DNA from: Salinigranum salinum
GTDB taxonomy: Archaea > Halobacteriota > Halobacteria > Halobacteriales > Haloferacaceae
Length of the DNA: 64,000 nucleotides
Assembly: GCF_009176545.1 (NCBI RefSeq)
Contig: NZ_VTOJ01000001.1
Location: 1,364,001 to 1,428,000 of the forward strand
Direction: 5' to 3'
Below, piece by piece: positions 33,536-43,105 of this stretch. The notes beneath the pieces are model-generated. The model saw only the letters and a program-made list of their open reading frames with translations. It was not told where the DNA came from and made no database searches. The position numbers were made by a program, and so were the translations under genes. The stretch's first letter is position 1; every line of letters starts with the position of its first letter.

Positions 33536-34366
33536 TCAGTACTCCTTCGCACGTTCGATCCACTGCGAGACGAGCTTCTCCGAGACGTCGATGGCGTCGG
33601 CCACCTCGCCGGCGTCCGCGGCGGCCAGTTCCGCGACGGTCGTGATCCCCTCGTCCGCGAGCCGGCTCGAGTACGCCGGGCCGATCCCCTTGATCTCGTC
33701 GGGCGACGTGCTCCCCGCCGCGTCGGTGCCGGACTCCGTCTCCCCTTCGTCGTCGTCGGCCTCCGTCTCTTCCCCGGTGTCGGCTTCCGTCTCCTCCTCC
33801 TCGTCGGTGTCGACTTCCGCTTCCTCCTCGTCTCCCCCCACGCCGGCGTCGGTCTCCACCGCTTCCTCGTCGTTCTCGTCGACTGCCGCACTCGCCGTCT
33901 CCGACTTGTCGGCGTCGGTCGTCGGCGTTTCGACGGCCTCTGCCGGTTCGGCCGCCTCGTCTTCGACGTTCTCGTCGACCATCGACCCGGTCGACGCGGC
34001 CGCCTCCGTCCCCGTCGCGGCTGCCTCCGCCGTCTCCGGAGGTTCGGTGTCGACCTCGGTGTCGTCCTCGTCGTCCCCGCCGACGGCCTCGGCGGGTTCC
34101 GCGGCCTCCTCGGTGCTCTCGGGTTCGTCGACCATCGACGCAGTCGAGGCCGCCGCGTCCGTCTCGGCCGCCACCGGCTCGGCGTCGTCGCCGTCCGCCG
34201 TCTCTCCACCGGGTGCCTCGTCCGCGGGCGCCTTCACCGCCGACTCGCTCTCCGTCCGTGCCTCGCGCGTGTCTCGTTCGACCGTGACGCCGACGTCGTC
34301 GTCGCGGCGTCGACCGTCGTCGCCGCCCAGCCCGAGTAGCGTCTTGATGGTGTCGAGGAGCCCCAT
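33536..34366 (-). CDS. Acidic helix-hairpin-helix domain protein
   Basis: A 276-residue protein in three parts. The N-terminus MGLLDTIKTLLGLGG resembles a short amphipathic or membrane-associating helix. The middle, about residues 35-220, is an intensely acidic, low-complexity linker containing two related copies of a segment, AAASTASMVDEPE and AAASTGSMVDENVE, each followed by AAEPAEAV. The C-terminus has a helix-hairpin-helix (DEIKGIGPAYSSRLADEGIT ... WIERAKEY), a nucleic-acid-binding or protein-docking fold found in many haloarchaeal proteins. The ATG at 34366 follows an in-frame GTG. Function unknown; it may act near DNA and the membrane. Confidence 0.8.
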   Translation of the reverse strand: MGLLDTIKTLLGLGGDDGRRRDDDVGVTVERDTREARTESESAVKAPADEAPGGETADGDDAEPVAAETDAAASTASMVDEPESTEEAAEPAEAVGGDDEDDTEVDTEPPETAEAAATGTEAAASTGSMVDENVEDEAAEPAEAVETPTTDADKSETASAAVDENDEEAVETDAGVGGDEEEAEVDTDEEEETEADTGEETEADDDEGETESGTDAAGSTSPDEIKGIGPAYSSRLADEGITTVAELAAADAGEVADAIDVSEKLVSQWIERAKEY

Positions 34367-34492
34367 CACACACCAGCTCCCGTGACGGTCTCCACTGCGC
34401 GTTCCTCACAGGTCCGTGTCATGCCTCGCCCTACGCCCGCTCGTATTTAAAACCCTTCGTCGGCAGGCGGGCTCTGTCGCTCGGTCTGGGTT

Positions 34493-35296
34493 TCAGAGGC
34501 GCGCCCGCAACGCGTCGTTCATCGCGTCGACCGGCGCGTCGTGGCCGGTCCACCGCTCGAACGCGTCGACGCCCTGGAAGAGGAGCATCCACGCGCCGTC
34601 GATCGTCGTCGCGCCCGCCGCACGCGCCTCGCGCAGGAGTCGGGTCTCGATCGGACTGTACACCGCGTCGAGCACGGCGAGGTCGCCGTGGAGGTGCTCG
34701 GCTGGGACGGGCGAGGCGTCCTCGTCCATCCCGACGCTCGTCGCGTTGACGAGCACGTCCGCCCCGGCGATCCGCTCGAGCGTGTCGAGTCCCCCCGCGG
34801 TGGCCCCTCCCACGGAGGCGGCGAGTTCCTCGGCCGTCTCGACCGTGCGGTTGGCGACGTGGACGGCACAGCCGGCGTCGGCGAGCGCGAACGCGACCGC
34901 CCGCCCCGCTCCCCCGGCCCCGACGACGACGGCGTCGCGACCGTCGAGGTCGACGCCGTGGTGGGTGAACGACCGCGTCACGCCCGCCGCGTCGGTGTTG
35001 TGGCCGCTGGGTGGCGTGGTCGAGAAGTCGACCGTGTTCACGGCACCGATCCGTGCCGCCAGCGGGTCCGGGTCGACGAGGTCGAGCACGTCCCGCTTGA
35101 ACGGGATCGTGACGTTCAATCCCGCGATCCCGAGCGCGGCCGCCCCCTCGACCGCCCGGTCGATCTCGTCGACCGCGGGCTCGAACGTGACGTAGCGTGC
35201 GTCGATCCCGAGCGCCTCGTAGGCGGCCTCGTGCATCGGCGGCGACAGCGAGTGCCCGACGGGGTTGCCGACGAGTCCGAACACCTGCATGGCCAT
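34493..35296 (-). CDS. aroE: Shikimate dehydrogenase AroE
   Basis: A 267-residue shikimate dehydrogenase, which reduces 3-dehydroshikimate with NADPH in aromatic amino acid synthesis. It has [17 protein letters not shown] (shikimate site), NVTIPFK with the catalytic Lys (about residue 67), GAVNTVDF and GHNTDAAGV with the catalytic Asp, and the nucleotide loop [15 protein letters not shown] with NRTVE. Two in-frame ATGs two codons apart (35296, 35290) are possible. It is divergent from the first Na+/Ca2+ exchanger gene. Confidence 0.95.
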   Translation of the reverse strand: MAMQVFGLVGNPVGHSLSPPMHEAAYEALGIDARYVTFEPAVDEIDRAVEGAAALGIAGLNVTIPFKRDVLDLVDPDPLAARIGAVNTVDFSTTPPSGHNTDAAGVTRSFTHHGVDLDGRDAVVVGAGGAGRAVAFALADAGCAVHVANRTVETAEELAASVGGATAGGLDTLERIAGADVLVNATSVGMDEDASPVPAEHLHGDLAVLDAVYSPIETRLLREARAAGATTIDGAWMLLFQGVDAFERWTGHDAPVDAMNDALRARL

Positions 35297-35441
35297 GCTC
35301 GGCGGTGTCCGTCGGGGTACAAAAGTGGTCCGCTCCTCGCACGTGCTCCGCGGCTCGTTCGCCGGTGCCCGGCGGCCCGCTCGTCGCGTGTGTCTTTCAC
35401 TCTCACGGCGACGTTTTGTCTCCCGGCCGAGTACGTGGGGT

Positions 35442-36362
35442 ATGCTCTCCCCCGTGTGGGTCGACGCCGCGTTCGTCGGCGTCGGCGTTCTCGCCCTCTA
35501 TCTCGGCGCGGAAGCGCTCGTCCGCGGCGCTGCCAGCCTCGCGCTCGGGCTCGGCATCCGCGCGGCGGTCGTCGGCGTCACCGTCGTCGCCTTCGCCACC
35601 ACCACGCCCGAACTGTTCGTCGCGGTGCTCGCGGGTGCGGGCTACTCCACCGCGCTCGGGCTCGGTGCGGTCGTCGGGTCGAACATCGCCAACGTCGGCC
35701 TCGTGCTGGGCACCGCCGCCCTGGTCCGACCGTTCGACGTCGACGGCGAGGTGCTCCGGCGACACGTCCCGTTCATGCTCGGCGCGACCGCTCTCCTGGT
35801 GGTCCTCGCGGTCGACGGCCGCATCTCCGCCGTCGACGGGGGCGTCCTCCTCCTGGCGCTCGCGGCGTTCACCGCGACCCTCCTCCTCCGGTCGAGCGGT
35901 GGCCGCGGCTCCGTCCGGTCGGCGGCTCCACGGGACCTGCTCCTGGTCGGTGCCGGTCTCCTGGCGCTTCTCGTCGGCGCACGCGCCCTCATCGACGGCG
36001 GTACGGGACTGCTCGCCGGCTTCGGCGTCCCGACGCGCGTGGTCGGCCTCACCGTCCTCGCGCTCGGGACCTCTCTCCCGGAACTCGCGACCTCCGTGGT
36101 GAGCGCCCGACGCGACGAGGGGACCGTCAGCGTCGCGAACGTCGTCGGCTCGAACATCTACAACGTGCTCGCCGTGCTCGGCGTCCTCGCGCTGTTCGTC
36201 CCGGTCAACGTCCCCCGCTCGGTCGTCACGGTCGACCTCCCCGTGCTCGTCGCCTTCACCCTCGGCGGCGTCGCGCTCATGATCCACGACCGCGACGTCT
36301 CGCGACTCGACGGCGCGCTCCTCCTCGGCGGCTACGCCTCGTTCGTCGTCCTGCTCGTCTGA
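35442..36362 (+). CDS. Calcium/sodium antiporter (YrbG-like)
   Basis: A 306-residue antiporter with about ten helices arranged as two inverted halves. Each half has the exchanger alpha-repeat: [15 protein letters not shown] with [12 protein letters not shown] (first), and [14 protein letters not shown] with [12 protein letters not shown] (second). This is the K+-independent Na+/Ca2+ exchanger family (CaCA), probably extruding Ca2+. The ATG at 35442 begins immediately before helix 1. A second, distinct exchanger gene follows 214 bases downstream on the same strand. Confidence 0.92.
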   Translation: MLSPVWVDAAFVGVGVLALYLGAEALVRGAASLALGLGIRAAVVGVTVVAFATTTPELFVAVLAGAGYSTALGLGAVVGSNIANVGLVLGTAALVRPFDVDGEVLRRHVPFMLGATALLVVLAVDGRISAVDGGVLLLALAAFTATLLLRSSGGRGSVRSAAPRDLLLVGAGLLALLVGARALIDGGTGLLAGFGVPTRVVGLTVLALGTSLPELATSVVSARRDEGTVSVANVVGSNIYNVLAVLGVLALFVPVNVPRSVVTVDLPVLVAFTLGGVALMIHDRDVSRLDGALLLGGYASFVVLLV

Positions 36363-36576
36363 GTCGTCCTGCTCATCTGAGTCGCCTCTGGCGTCGCTCG
36401 TGCCCTCCGGTACCGGTCGTGTCCTCGGCGGTGTCACTGACGACGCGGGAGGACGCCCACGAATCGGCTCCCGTTCGTCGCCGGACGACGGCACGACCCG
36501 GGGACCGCCACGCCGACGGCTGGCCGGACTGACAGAAAGGGGAATGAATATCTGTCTCGGTTCGTTCGTGCCAGAT

Positions 36577-37950
36577 ATGAGTTCTCGAGTGCGTCACCCG
36601 CTCGTCGCGGTCGTGGTCGCGGTGACGCTCACGCTCCCCTGGTTTCTCTCCTGGGCCACCGGTGCGCACGCCTCGTTCGAGACGCTCACGACGGTGGCCG
36701 TGAGCGGGGTCGCCGTCCTCGGCGCGTCGTTCCTCCTCGCCTGGGGTGCTGAAACCGCCGAGAAGGACGTCCCCCGTGCGTTCGCGCTCGCCGTGCTCGC
36801 CGTGCTCGCCGTCGCGCCGGAGTACGCCGTCGACGCGCTGTACGCGTGGACCGCCGGAGCGAACGTCGGTACGCCACGCGGGACCGAGGCGGCGAACCTC
36901 GCCGTCGCGAACATGACCGGTGCGAACCGCATCCTCATCGGTCTCGGCTGGTCCGCCATCGCGGTGTTCACCGTCTACAAGGCTCGCGCGACGGACGACC
37001 CGGCCGTCGAACACCGCTCGGGCTTCCTCGGCGACGTGGTCCACCTCGACCGCGACATCTCCACCGAGATCGCGTTCCTGTTCGCCGCGACGGCGTACGC
37101 GTTCTTGGTCCCACTCAGCGCCGCGACGTTCGACGGAACCAGCACGATGGGTGGTATCGGCATCCTCGACACGGTCATCCTGGTCGGTCTCTACGCGCTC
37201 TACATCGCGATCATCATCCGCGGCGACGTCGACACCCACGAGGAACAGGTCGGCGTCCCGGCGTACTTCCAGGCCTACAGGAAACCGCGCCGGATCGCCA
37301 CGGTGCTGTTCCTCTTCGCCTTCTCGGGGCTCCTCATCCTGACCGCGGTCGAACCGTTCGCCCACGGACTCGAGGATCTCGGCAAGCAGGCGGGCATCCC
37401 GCCCTTTTTCATGATCCAGTGGGTCGCACCGCTCGCCTCGGAGAGCCCTGAACTCATCGTCGTCGCCTATCTGGTCAACAAGGCCCGGTCGACGGCGGGA
37501 TTCAACGCCCTCATCTCGTCGAAGCTGAACCAGTGGACGCTCCTCATCGGGACGCTCGCGGTCGTCTACTCCATCGCCGCCGGCCAGGTGGCCGCGCTCC
37601 CGTTCGACGGGAAACAGGTGGCCGAGATCTGGATCACCGCCGCGCAGAGCTTCTTCGCCATCGCCATCCTGACGAACTTCGAGATCTCGCTCCGGGAGGC
37701 CGTCGGCCTCTTCGGCCTGTTCATCACGCAGGTCCTCGCGGAGTTCGTCGTCATCAGGACCGTCGCCGAACCGCTCGCCTCCACCTACAGCCTCTACATC
37801 CTGTACGCCTACACGGCGGTCTACCTGCTCCTGGGGATCGCGTTGTTCGCGACCCGACGCGACGAACTCCGCTGGCTGTTCGGACGGACGAAAGCTACCG
37901 CACGGGAGGCCATGGGTCGCTCCGATACCGGGGTGGACCACGCCGATTGA
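36577..37950 (+). CDS. Na+/Ca2+-exchanger-family membrane protein
   Basis: A 457-residue CaCA-related transporter with about twelve helices. Its alpha-repeats are divergent: APEYAVDALYAW ... NLAVANMTGANRILIGLGW in the first half and SPELIVVAYLVNKARSTAGF with SKLNQWTLLIG in the second. It lacks the GSNI motif of its neighbour, so the ion specificity may differ. A loop near residue 230 (RGDVDTHEEQVGVPAYFQAY) is likely cytoplasmic. The ATG at 36577 is used because helix 1 starts within a few residues; 36544 is an alternative. Confidence 0.87.
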   Translation: MSSRVRHPLVAVVVAVTLTLPWFLSWATGAHASFETLTTVAVSGVAVLGASFLLAWGAETAEKDVPRAFALAVLAVLAVAPEYAVDALYAWTAGANVGTPRGTEAANLAVANMTGANRILIGLGWSAIAVFTVYKARATDDPAVEHRSGFLGDVVHLDRDISTEIAFLFAATAYAFLVPLSAATFDGTSTMGGIGILDTVILVGLYALYIAIIIRGDVDTHEEQVGVPAYFQAYRKPRRIATVLFLFAFSGLLILTAVEPFAHGLEDLGKQAGIPPFFMIQWVAPLASESPELIVVAYLVNKARSTAGFNALISSKLNQWTLLIGTLAVVYSIAAGQVAALPFDGKQVAEIWITAAQSFFAIAILTNFEISLREAVGLFGLFITQVLAEFVVIRTVAEPLASTYSLYILYAYTAVYLLLGIALFATRRDELRWLFGRTKATAREAMGRSDTGVDHAD

Positions 37951-38047
37951 GGTCGGGAACCGACACGCTGGACCGTCCCGAACCGACCCCGTATTACTCG
38001 AGATCCGAACCGACCCCGTTTTACCGCACGGAGACGAACACAACACC

Positions 38048-39565
38048 GTGATCGCGCTCGTCGTCAGCCGTGCCGACCGCGCCTCCGAACACATCGGCGA
38101 ACAGGTGCTCGCGCTCGCGGACTGGACCGAGCGCGTCGACGAGAACCGCCCCGAAGGCGCGGGCGGCGGGACGTACCACCGCCGCCTGGGCTTCGAACTC
38201 CGGACGTTCGACGATCTCCACCTCCACCTCAGCGACGCGGCCGAGGCGTTCGACGATCCGTCGCTGCTCCTCTTTCTCTCCCGGCACTCCGGCGAGACCG
38301 GCCCCCTGCTCTCGGCGCACTTCACTGGCAACTTCGGCCCCGCGGAGTACGGCGGCGCGGACGGCGACCTCGCGCGGGCCTGCCCCGAGGCGCAGAAGGC
38401 GGTCGTCGCCGCCCTCGCCGACCACGCTCCCGACGGCTACGACGTCGGCATCGAGTGCACTCACCACGGCCCCTCCCGCGTGGGCTGTCCGTCGATGTTC
38501 GTCGAACTCGGGTCGGGTCCGGATGAGTGGGACGACCCCGACGGCGCTCGCGCGGTCGCGAGGGCCGTTCTGGCCCTCGCCGACGTCGTCCCCGACCGGC
38601 ACGACGGCGACCGGACGCGGCACGTCGTCGGCTTCGGCGGCGGCCACTACGCGCCCCGGTTCGAGCGGATCGTCCGCGAGACCGACTGGGCGGTCGGTCA
38701 CATCGGCGCCGACTGGCCGCTGGAGGCGATGGGCCACCCCGAGACCCGCCGCGACGTGATCCGGGCGGCGTTCGAGGCGAGTGCCGCCGACCTCGCGGTC
38801 GTCGACGGCGACCGCCCTGCCCTCGTCTCGGTCGTCGCGGAGGCGGGGTTCCGCGTCGTGAGCGAGACCTTCCTCCGGACGACGGCCGCGGTCCCGCGCT
38901 CGCTCGTCTCGCGCGTCGAGGGCGCGCTCGGCTCGGTCGACGATGGTCTCCGCTTCGGGACGCACGCGCGGGTCGGCCTCGCCGGAGGCGACGACACACC
39001 AGACGCCGAGCGTGCCCCCGACTTCGCCGTGGTCGACCTCCCCGACGACCTCCTCGACGCGGCGCTGGGGATCGACGCCGCGGCGGTGCGCGACGCTGTC
39101 GCCGACCACTCCGTCGGCTACCGGACCGCGGAATCCGGTCAGCGACCGACCGAGCGGGCGGCGCTCCCGGTCCGTGACGACGTGGCCGACGGCGAGACGG
39201 ATGCACTCGACACCGACACGGACTCCGCCTCGGACGCCGGTACGGGCACGCACGACACCGGCCCAGATGCCGACGCGGTGGCCACTTCCGACGCCAGTGG
39301 CGACTCCGACGTCGTCGCCGCCTACGACCGCCTCGTCGCGGGGCTCTGTGCGGTCCTCCGCGAGCGGTACAGCGAGGTGTCCCGCGAGGGGGACGTCGTC
39401 GTCGCCCGCGAGTCGGCGTTCGACCCCGACGCCGCGGCCGACCTCGGTGTCGAACCCGGACCGGCGTTCGGCCGCCTCGCAAGCGGGGACGCGGTCGAGG
39501 TCGACGGCCGCTGGGTCGATCCCGCCGACGTCCACCGCGATAGGATTGTCAGATTTCAGGTATAA
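38048..39565 (+). CDS. dtdA: Archaeal D-aminoacyl-tRNA deacylase DtdA
   Basis: A 505-residue archaeal-type D-aminoacyl-tRNA deacylase, which removes D-amino acids mistakenly attached to tRNA. It starts from GTG (MIALVVSRADRASEHIGEQ) and has LLLFLSRHSGETGPLLSAHFTGN and VGIECTHHGP, then GFGGGHYAPRFERIV, the conserved blocks of this family. A long acidic low-complexity linker (about residues 385-425) makes it longer than many relatives. The TATAAAG box of the downstream ftsZ1 overlaps its TAA. Confidence 0.93.
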   Translation: MIALVVSRADRASEHIGEQVLALADWTERVDENRPEGAGGGTYHRRLGFELRTFDDLHLHLSDAAEAFDDPSLLLFLSRHSGETGPLLSAHFTGNFGPAEYGGADGDLARACPEAQKAVVAALADHAPDGYDVGIECTHHGPSRVGCPSMFVELGSGPDEWDDPDGARAVARAVLALADVVPDRHDGDRTRHVVGFGGGHYAPRFERIVRETDWAVGHIGADWPLEAMGHPETRRDVIRAAFEASAADLAVVDGDRPALVSVVAEAGFRVVSETFLRTTAAVPRSLVSRVEGALGSVDDGLRFGTHARVGLAGGDDTPDAERAPDFAVVDLPDDLLDAALGIDAAAVRDAVADHSVGYRTAESGQRPTERAALPVRDDVADGETDALDTDTDSASDAGTGTHDTGPDADAVATSDASGDSDVVAAYDRLVAGLCAVLRERYSEVSREGDVVVARESAFDPDAAADLGVEPGPAFGRLASGDAVEVDGRWVDPADVHRDRIVRFQV

Positions 39566-39657
39566 AGTGCGCGTAATCGCCCGACAGAGCGTCAGACAGG
39601 CGTATGACATCAGGGGAAAGATAATGTGGGTCCCCCCGGAACAGGGGGGCATAACGT
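39561..39657 (+). promoter_or_regulatory. ftsZ1 promoter region with GC hairpin
   Basis: A good TATAAAG box at 39561-39567 overlaps the dtdA stop codon and would start transcription near 39590, giving a leader of about 65 bases. A second AT-rich element near 39618-39624 could give a leaderless start. Between it and the ATG is a perfect hairpin, CCCCCC (39632-39637), loop GGAACA, GGGGGG (39644-39649), ending eight bases before the ATG at 39658. It could influence initiation or translation of ftsZ1. Confidence 0.5.
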
Positions 39658-40788
39658 ATGGACTCCATCGTCGACAACGCAATCGATGAGGCCGAACGGA
39701 TGGAGGATGGGACGACAAACGGTGTCGACGAACCCTCGCATTCGGCAGAACAGTCGGGCACGATGACGGACGACCAGCTGAAGGACGTCCTCCGTGACCT
39801 CCAGACGAACATCACGGTCGTGGGCTGCGGCGGTGCCGGCGGAAACACCGTCCACCGGATGGCCGAGGAGGGAATCAAGGGTGCGAAGCTCGTCGCCGCC
39901 AACACCGACGTCCAGCACCTGGTGAGCGTCGAGGCCGACACCAAGATCCTGATCGGCGAGCAGAAGACCCAGGGACGCGGTGCCGGCTCCCTGCCACAGG
40001 TCGGCGAAGAGGCCGCCCTCGAGTCCCAAGAGGACATCCACGACTCCATCCAGGGGTCGGACATGGTGTTCGTCACCGCCGGACTCGGTGGTGGCACGGG
40101 AACCGGGTCGGCACCCGTGGTCGCGAAGGCCGCACGCGAGGCCGGCGCACTCACCATCGCCATCGTCACCACCCCCTTCACCGCCGAGGGCGAGGTCCGC
40201 CGGACGAACGCCGAGGCGGGGTTGGAACGGCTCCGCGACGTGGCCGACACGGTCATCGTCGTCCCGAACGACCGGCTCCTCGACGCCGTGGGGAAACTCC
40301 CCGTGAAGCAGGCGTTCAAGGTGAGCGACGAGGTGCTGATGCGCTCGGTGAAGGGCATCACGGAGCTCATCACGCAGCAGGGACTGGTCAACCTCGACTT
40401 CGCCGACGTCAAGACGGTGATGGAGCGCGGCGGCGTCGCCATGATCGGTCTCGGCGAGTCGGACTCCGAACAGAAGGCACAGGACTCGGTCAAGAGCGCG
40501 CTCCGCTCCCCCCTCCTGGACGTGGACATCTCCGGGGCGAACTCGGCGCTGGTCAACGTCTCCGGCGGGTCGGACATGAGCATCGAGGAGGCCGAAGGCG
40601 TCGTCGAGGAGATCTACGAGCGCATCGACCCCGAAGCCCGCATCATCTGGGGCACCTCCGTCGACGAGGAGCTCGACGGCTCGATGCGGACGATGATCGT
40701 CGTCACGGGCGTCGAGTCGCCACAGATCTACGGCCGGAGCGACGTTCAGCCAGAGGCCGACACCGCCGACATCGACTTCGTCGAGTAG
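39658..40788 (+). CDS. ftsZ1: Cell division protein FtsZ1
   Basis: A 376-residue tubulin-like GTPase that polymerises at the division site. [11 protein letters not shown] binds nucleotide, [12 protein letters not shown] (about residues 142-153) is the tubulin signature, and [11 protein letters not shown] carries the T7-loop Asp needed for GTP hydrolysis. The N-terminal 45 residues and the short C-terminal tail ending TADIDFVE are acidic. The gene order ftsZ1-secE-spt5 is the usual haloarchaeal arrangement for FtsZ1, the paralogue involved in Z-ring and cell-shape organisation, which supports the number. Confidence 0.95.
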   Translation: MDSIVDNAIDEAERMEDGTTNGVDEPSHSAEQSGTMTDDQLKDVLRDLQTNITVVGCGGAGGNTVHRMAEEGIKGAKLVAANTDVQHLVSVEADTKILIGEQKTQGRGAGSLPQVGEEAALESQEDIHDSIQGSDMVFVTAGLGGGTGTGSAPVVAKAAREAGALTIAIVTTPFTAEGEVRRTNAEAGLERLRDVADTVIVVPNDRLLDAVGKLPVKQAFKVSDEVLMRSVKGITELITQQGLVNLDFADVKTVMERGGVAMIGLGESDSEQKAQDSVKSALRSPLLDVDISGANSALVNVSGGSDMSIEEAEGVVEEIYERIDPEARIIWGTSVDEELDGSMRTMIVVTGVESPQIYGRSDVQPEADTADIDFVE

Positions 40789-40943
40789 TCCGCGGCGTCG
40801 CGGCGTCGGCTCTCGATCGTCCCCGTTTTCGACAGTCGACAGCGACGGCCTCGGTCGGTTCCCTCCTCGTCCCGTCGTCGTCCGGGCCTGCGCTGTCATC
40901 AATAGATAGAAAAAGCCCGCCACCCTAGCGCCCACAACCAACC

Positions 40944-41117
40944 ATGGACGTCAAGTACGATCTCAACAGCTACGTTCGGGTGTTGAAGCTCGCGTCGACG
41001 CCCTCCTGGGACGAGTTCTCCCAGATCTCGAAGATCGCCGGGGCCGGCATCTTCCTCGTGGGCTTTCTCGGCTTCGTCATCTTCGCGATCATGAGCTTCC
41101 TCCCGGGAGGCGTGTAG
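40944..41117 (+). CDS. secE: Protein translocase subunit SecE (Sec61 gamma)
   Basis: A 57-residue single-span protein, [20 protein letters not shown] followed by [14 protein letters not shown] and one transmembrane helix [15 protein letters not shown]. The amphipathic helix plus one C-terminal span is the archaeal SecE/Sec61-gamma pattern. It is too short to stand out by length alone, but its position two bases ahead of spt5 and after ftsZ1 is diagnostic. An AATAGATAGAAAAA element about 30 bases upstream is the likely promoter. Confidence 0.92.
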   Translation: MDVKYDLNSYVRVLKLASTPSWDEFSQISKIAGAGIFLVGFLGFVIFAIMSFLPGGV

Positions 41118-41119
41118 CC

Positions 41120-41572
41120 GTGCCGATCTTCGCCGTCAAGACGACCGCGAGCCAGGAGCGGACGGTCGCGGACATGATCGCCAACCGTGAGGAACGGGAG
41201 ATCCACGCCGTGCTCGCGCCCGACTCGCTGACCTCGTACGTGATGGTCGAGGCCGACAACAACGCGGTCATCGAGCGCGTGCTGGAGGAGATCCCCCACG
41301 CCCGTGGACTGGTCAGTTCGGGCGGCGCCGTCGGTCAGTCGTCGATGGCCGAGGTCGAGCACTTCCTCTCGCCGACCCCCGACGTCGAGGGGATCGCCGA
41401 GGGCGACATCGTCGAACTCGTCGCCGGCCCGTTCAAGGGCGAGAAGGCCCGCGTCCAGCGCATCGACGAGGGCAAAGACCAGGTCACCGTCGAACTGTAC
41501 GAGGCCACGGTTCCGATCCCCGTGACGGTTCGCGGCGACCAGATCCGCGTGCTCGATAGCGAGGAGCGGTAG
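41120..41572 (+). CDS. spt5: Transcription elongation factor Spt5 (NusG homologue)
   Basis: A 150-residue elongation factor with an NGN domain (about residues 1-85: [20 protein letters not shown] ... [20 protein letters not shown]) and a KOW domain (about 90-148: [22 protein letters not shown]). It binds the RNA polymerase clamp, with Rpo4/7 and Spt4, and increases processivity. Translation starts at a GTG only two bases after the secE stop. Confidence 0.95.
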   Translation: MPIFAVKTTASQERTVADMIANREEREIHAVLAPDSLTSYVMVEADNNAVIERVLEEIPHARGLVSSGGAVGQSSMAEVEHFLSPTPDVEGIAEGDIVELVAGPFKGEKARVQRIDEGKDQVTVELYEATVPIPVTVRGDQIRVLDSEER

Positions 41573-41846
41573 CTCCTCGGACCGTTCCTCGACGGGCGAG
41601 CGGCCGGAGGCCGCGCGCCACTGACGAACACGTCGATGTCCTTCGACGCCCCCTCGTTTCGCTCTCGCGTGACCGAAGCGGGCGTCCGCTATCCGTTGTG
41701 ACGGCGACGTCTCTCCTGGGTCGGGGTGGAGGGACGGTTCGTCTCTGATGACTCGATCGTAACGAACCCGTCCGACCCGCGGAGTGTCCCCGTCACTCCG
41801 GTCGTCGCTGCGCCCATCCCGGTCCACCTGCCACGCGCCGTGGCCC

Positions 41847-42149
41847 CTAGAACCCGCCTTCCTCTTCGACCCGCTCGACCACGCGGTCGACGTCGACCGT
41901 CGCTTCGATCTCCGCCTTCACCGACTCGCGTTCGCGGATGTCGTCGGCGCTGGCGTCGTACGCGCGGACGTACTCCGCACGCCCGTGCTCGTCGAGCGCG
42001 TGGCGAATCGCGAAGTAGCCTTCGGGCACGGCCGCGTCGCAGATCTTGCACGTGTGGTGGTCGTGTGCCGTCGCCTGGTGGACGATCGTGGCCTCGGCGT
42101 CGTCGAAGCTCGCACCGCACCCGGCGATCGCGCACTGCCAAGGGGACAT
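41847..42149 (-). CDS. Zinc-binding (C2H2-like) hypothetical protein
   Basis: A 100-residue protein with two candidate metal sites. The first is C-A-I-A-G-C near residue 5 followed by HQATAHDHH, the second CKIC near residue 32 followed by IRHALDEHGR; the C-x(4-5)-C...H-x(3-4)-H and C-x2-C...H-x(4)-H spacing is that of C2H2 fingers. The C-terminal half is acidic and helical (ERESVKAEIEATVDVDRVVE). A role in nucleic-acid or protein binding is likely; the family is not known to me. The ATG at 42149 gives MSPWQCAIAGCG; longer frames lack support. About 275 bases of gene-free sequence separate it from spt5. Confidence 0.72.
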   Translation of the reverse strand: MSPWQCAIAGCGASFDDAEATIVHQATAHDHHTCKICDAAVPEGYFAIRHALDEHGRAEYVRAYDASADDIRERESVKAEIEATVDVDRVVERVEEEGGF

Positions 42150-42298
42150 GTGCGACTCCTCACCGCCCGGGAGCAAAACCGTTTCGTGGGTCGACACGGG
42201 GCGCGTTCTCGGTCCCGGCCCACTCGCGAGCCCGGCTTCCGTCGCCCGATTCGCGCCGAATAGCAACCACTAACTGGCGGCTACTCCACGGATCGCGT

Positions 42299-43078
42299 GT
42301 GAGGCGCGAGGCGTACGCGAGCGGGACCGAGACGCGAGTCGACATGCACGTGAAGCTCCTCGACGACCGCGTGGTCCAACGGGCGAAGGCGCGCGGTATC
42401 GACGTGCTCGTCTACGCGCCCCACTTCACCCGCCTCCCCGACATCCGCGCTCGCGCCCGGGAGTTCACCGACGAGGACCTCCTCGTCGTCCCCGCCCGCG
42501 AGCTGTTCACCGGCTCGTGGCGCGACCGCAAGCACCTCCTCGCCGTCGGGCTCACCGAGCCGGTTCCCGACTTCGTCACCCTGGAAGGGGCGATCCGCGA
42601 GTGCGAACGGCAGCGCGCGGCCGTCCTCGTCCCCCACCCGGATCTCCTGACCGTGAGCCTCGACGCCGCCGACGTTCGACGCCACCGCGAACGGATCGAC
42701 GCCGTCGAGCGCTACAACGCGAAGTGTCTCCCGTGGCAGAACCGGGCGATGGGAGCCGTCGTCCGCGAGACGGGCCTTCCGGCTTTCGGGTCGTCGTACG
42801 CCCACCTCCACGCCACGGTCGGCGAGGCGTGGACGGCGTTCGAGCGTCCGCTCGACGACGAGACGGACCTCGTTCGTGCCCTCCGAGAGGGTGTCCCGCG
42901 GCGCGTGATTCGTCGATCGGGTGCCGGCCACCGCGTCCGTGGTGCCGTCGAGTTCGCCCACCTCGCGTACGAGAACACCTGGGGGAAGGTCGACCGACTG
43001 CTGCTGTCTGGGATGGAGCCGACCCACCCCGACCACATCGCCTATCGCGGCCGGTTCGACGACGTCGCGGTGTACTGA
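42299..43078 (+). CDS. PHP-domain phosphoesterase-like protein
   Basis: A 259-residue protein with PHP-like motifs in order: RVDMHVKLLD (motif I, with the HxH reduced to HxK), APHFTRLPDI, VVPARELFTGS, VLVPHPDLL, AVERYNAK and GSSYAHLHATVG. PHP proteins are metal-dependent phosphoesterases; haloarchaeal members resemble the PHP domain associated with RNase P p30 or histidinol phosphatase, but substrate is unknown. I start at the GTG at 42299 (V-RREAYASGTETRVD) because motif I would be cut off by starting at the ATG at 42344. It is followed by the convergent YdjM-like gene. Confidence 0.82.
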   Translation: MRREAYASGTETRVDMHVKLLDDRVVQRAKARGIDVLVYAPHFTRLPDIRARAREFTDEDLLVVPARELFTGSWRDRKHLLAVGLTEPVPDFVTLEGAIRECERQRAAVLVPHPDLLTVSLDAADVRRHRERIDAVERYNAKCLPWQNRAMGAVVRETGLPAFGSSYAHLHATVGEAWTAFERPLDDETDLVRALREGVPRRVIRRSGAGHRVRGAVEFAHLAYENTWGKVDRLLLSGMEPTHPDHIAYRGRFDDVAVY

Positions 43079-43105
43079 GTCGGGCAGCGGGACCGAGCCG
43101 AACAC

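Noticed and set aside
36373..38331. 652-codon reverse-strand open frame
   Set aside because: Shadow of the second exchanger gene: low-complexity Arg/Glu/Asp sequence with no hydrophobic core or motif, while the forward strand encodes a coherent transporter.
41573..41846. Small gene between spt5 and the zinc-binding gene
   Set aside because: Frames are Arg/Pro-rich and lack starts; I see no RNA structure either.
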